Positions 14,751 to 16,713 of a stretch of 16,713 nt of DNA are shown one piece after another. How positions within the stretch are numbered: the first letter of the stretch is position 1; each line of letters starts with the position of its first letter. Position numbers and translations under genes: made by a program. The notes below the pieces were generated by a model. The model saw only the letters and a list, made by a program, of their open reading frames with translations. It was not told where the DNA came from and searched no databases. The DNA is from Bacteroidales bacterium UBA3684 (GTDB taxonomy: Bacteria; Bacteroidota; Bacteroidia; Bacteroidales; P3), in NCBI GenBank assembly GCA_002372855.1, contig DFIZ01000035.1:1-16713 (forward strand), in the 5' to 3' direction.

Positions 14751-16589
14751 CTAGTAGTTGAACTTGATGTCCTTGACGTTGAGCTGTATCTCCGTGCGCC
14801 CGCGCCAGTAGTTCTCCTCCAGCTGGTAGCAGAGGTCGAAGCGCTCGTTGCGCATACGGTTGATACACTCGCCCATCTGGAACGCGATGGCCGGATAGGG
14901 AGCCGAGCGTTCGGCAATGGGGATGGCGTTGAACTTGAGGTGGTTGGTACCCACAACGCGGGCGTTGCCCGTATCCACCAGCTCGCGCGTGACGAAGACC
15001 GGCACGTTGTTCTCCGGCCCGAAGGGCGCAAACTGCTTGAGGATGCGGAGGAACTTGGGCGTAATCTGCGAGAATCCCAGTTCGGCATCCACCTCGATTT
15101 CGGGCAGGGCCTCTTCGGCCCCCATGCCCTCGCGCACCAGCTGCTCGAAGCGGTCGACGAAGGCGCGCATATTCTCCTGCCGCAGCGACACACCGGCGGC
15201 GCACTTGTGTCCGCCGAAGTGCTCCAGCAGGTCGGCGCATTTCTCCAGGGCCTCGTGCACGTCGAACTCCTTCACCGAACGGGCCGACCCGGTGATGAGG
15301 TCGTCGCTGCCGCGGGTGAAGACGATGGTCGGCTTGTAGTAGGCCTCCACGATGCGGCTGGCCACGATGCCCACCACGCCGCGGTGCCAGTGCTCGTCGA
15401 AGAGCACCAGCGACTGCCTCCCCTTGTAGAAGGGGTCGTAGTCGATGCGGCGCTTGGCCTCCTCGGTGGCGGCGGTATCGAGGCTCTTGCGCTCGAGGTT
15501 GTAGTTGTTGATGTCGTCGGCCAGACGCCGTGCGATGGCGGGATCCTCCGTCAGCATCAGCCGCACGGAATCGAACGCCGAACGGATGCGCCCGGCGGCG
15601 TTGATGCGCGGCCCCACAAGGAAGACAAGGTCCGTAATCGTGAGGTCCTTCTCGAAATATCCGTTCTTTCCCTGCTCCGAGGTGTCGGTCGCCTCGGGCA
15701 TGTCCGCTTTCCGCCTGTCCACATGCCCGAACTTCAGGATAGCCTCGATGCCGGGACGCGGCTTGGTGTTGAGCACCCGCAAGCCGAAGAATGCCAGCAC
15801 GCGGTTCTCGCCCATGATGGGCACAATGTCGCTGGCGATGCTGACGGCCACGAGGTCCAGGTACTTCAGCAACCGCAGCTTGAGGTCCTCCTGGCGCTGG
15901 CGGCGGGCGGCGTCGAGCTGCTCGGGCAGGTCGCACAGGCGCACGCCGAGGCGCTGCTCGAGGTGGGCCTCGGCAATCTTGAAGCCGATGCCGCAACCGC
16001 TGAGCTCCTTATAGGGATAGGGGCAGTCCACCTGCTTGGGGTCCAGCACCGCAACGGCCTGCGGCACCTCGTCGCCCGGCAGGTGATGGTCGCCGATGAT
16101 GAAATCGATGCCGTACTGCTTGGCATAGTCCACCTGCTCCATGGCCTTGATGCCGCAGTCGAGGGCGATGATGAGTTTGACCCCCGTCTCGCGCGCGTAG
16201 TCGATGCCCTGGTACGAGATGCCGTAGCCCTCGCGCTCGCGGTCGGGGATATAGAAATCGATATTGCGGTCCAACTCGCGCAGGTACGAGTAGACCAGCG
16301 CTACGGCCGACGTGCCGTCGACGTCGTAGTCGCCATAGACCATGATGCGCTCCTGTTGACGTATAGCCTCGTTGATACGATCGATGGCCTGTTTCATGCC
16401 CTTCATCAGGAACGGATCGTGAATCTGATCCAATCCCGGACGGAAGAAACGCCGCGCCTCTTCAAAGGTGGTAACACCCCGCTCTACAAGCAGAGTGGCA
16501 ATGATTTTGTCAACGCCCAACGATGCCGCAAGTTTTTCAACAGTCTCTAAATCATAATCTTCTCTAATTATCCAACGTTTTTCCTTCAT
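14751..16589 (-). CDS. recJ: Single-stranded-DNA-specific 5'-3' exonuclease RecJ
   Basis: RecJ degrades single-stranded DNA from 5' ends in recombination, mismatch and base-excision repair. The 612-residue protein carries the DHH phosphoesterase motifs in order: YGDYDVDG (85-92; D87, D89 and D91 as metal ligands), ALDCG (142-146), GDHH (166-169), and SIASD with D254. GPRINAAGR (326-334) and the DHHA1 segment WHRGVVGIVASR (401-412) with FGGHKCAAG (458-466) follow, then a C-terminal OB-fold region (about 500-612). All key residues are present. Length is normal for the family, with one extra hydrophilic loop of about 25 residues near 286-312 before TITDLVF. The ATG at 16589 gives the usual N-terminus, W-x-I...DYDLETVEKLA. 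Transcription runs leftward from a promoter at 16603-16634 and ends at the shared terminator. Confidence 0.97.
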   Translation of the reverse strand: MKEKRWIIREDYDLETVEKLAASLGVDKIIATLLVERGVTTFEEARRFFRPGLDQIHDPFLMKGMKQAIDRINEAIRQQERIMVYGDYDVDGTSAVALVYSYLRELDRNIDFYIPDREREGYGISYQGIDYARETGVKLIIALDCGIKAMEQVDYAKQYGIDFIIGDHHLPGDEVPQAVAVLDPKQVDCPYPYKELSGCGIGFKIAEAHLEQRLGVRLCDLPEQLDAARRQRQEDLKLRLLKYLDLVAVSIASDIVPIMGENRVLAFFGLRVLNTKPRPGIEAILKFGHVDRRKADMPEATDTSEQGKNGYFEKDLTITDLVFLVGPRINAAGRIRSAFDSVRLMLTEDPAIARRLADDINNYNLERKSLDTAATEEAKRRIDYDPFYKGRQSLVLFDEHWHRGVVGIVASRIVEAYYKPTIVFTRGSDDLITGSARSVKEFDVHEALEKCADLLEHFGGHKCAAGVSLRQENMRAFVDRFEQLVREGMGAEEALPEIEVDAELGFSQITPKFLRILKQFAPFGPENNVPVFVTRELVDTGNARVVGTNHLKFNAIPIAERSAPYPAIAFQMGECINRMRNERFDLCYQLEENYWRGRTEIQLNVKDIKFNY

Positions 16590-16602
16590 ATTTTTCTGGC
16601 CG

Positions 16603-16634
16603 TAAAATTACAACTTTTTTCCCACATGGGCAAA
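16603..16634 (-). promoter_or_regulatory. recJ: Probable promoter of recJ
   Basis: Read on the minus strand, TTTG (16634-16631), a 20-bp spacer and TAATTTTA (16610-16603) fit the Bacteroidota promoter with one mismatch in the -7 box. The spacer contains the imperfect palindrome CCCATGTGGG. The start codon lies 13 bp beyond the -7 box, so the leader is very short. Confidence 0.55.
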
Positions 16635-16650
16635 AAAAATTTCATCACCG

Positions 16651-16713
16651 CCCCTTTTCCCTCCCTCCCCCTGCCTCCCACCTCCGACCTACATAATTCG
16701 GCCCTTCTTATAT
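16651..16713. repeat. Second, window-truncated copy of the 11-bp-unit element with its C/G-rich flank (copy 2)
   Basis: ACATAATTCGGC at 16691-16702 is identical to 6721-6732 in copy 1, and is followed by CCTTCTTATAT, the start of the first 11-bp unit; the window ends there. The C-rich side (16651-16690, CTCCCTCCCCCTGCCTC) is homologous to the complement of the G-rich right flank of copy 1 (6856-6878). On the minus strand this flank has five G-tracts of three or more (16651-16654, 16659-16661, 16663-16665, 16667-16671, 16677-16679), a G-quadruplex-compatible pattern. It lies about 17 bp upstream of the recJ promoter. Confidence 0.78.

Noticed and set aside
14940..16550. A 536-residue plus-strand frame opposite recJ
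   Set aside because: The minus frame is unmistakable RecJ with all DHH motifs; the plus frame has shadow composition and no recognisable motif.

Overview
The window looks like chromosomal DNA from a G+C-rich member of the Bacteroidota, most likely the order Bacteroidales. The reasons are: two different type IX secretion (T9SS) C-terminal sorting domains (one type B, one type A); promoters of the TTTG-N19..21-TAnnTTTG kind; A-rich start regions without Shine-Dalgarno sequences; and Bacteroidota-like RF1 and RecJ proteins. I cannot name a genus. There is no phage, IS transposase, CRISPR array or plasmid gene here. The genes are a mixture of housekeeping functions and surface or envelope proteins.

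Layout. 85-1584 is a polysaccharide flippase-type membrane protein, followed after 39 bp by a large secreted protein with a type B T9SS domain (1624-4188). A run of seven 7-bp units leads into a promoter lying only a few bases before prfA (4286-5356, peptide chain release factor 1). Next is a type A T9SS cargo protein (5446-6702), whose first 225 codons are AT-rich and whose tail is GC-rich, a sharp mosaic. Immediately after it lies an unusual inverted-repeat element built from 11-bp units (6704-6878). A second, truncated copy starts at the right edge of the window (16651-16713). A very large exported protein of unknown function (6972-11537) ends in a strong terminator. Two tRNA-Leu genes (anticodons GAG and CAG) follow, driven by one good promoter preceded by a second 7-bp array. 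Then comes another exported protein of unknown function made of two duplicated halves (12116-14710). It converges on recJ (14751-16589, minus strand) across a shared bidirectional terminator.

How the parts relate. RF1 and the two leucine tRNAs serve translation; the CTC- and CTG-rich codon use of the GC-rich genes fits the two anticodons. RecJ is a DNA repair and recombination exonuclease. The flippase and the exported proteins concern the cell envelope or surface, but none is adjacent to T9SS machinery. I see no dedicated operon uniting the window. The most interesting non-genic structures are the 11-bp-unit palindromic element with its G-rich flank, the two heptamer arrays beside promoters, and a perfect 20-bp A/T palindrome abutting the start codon at 12116.
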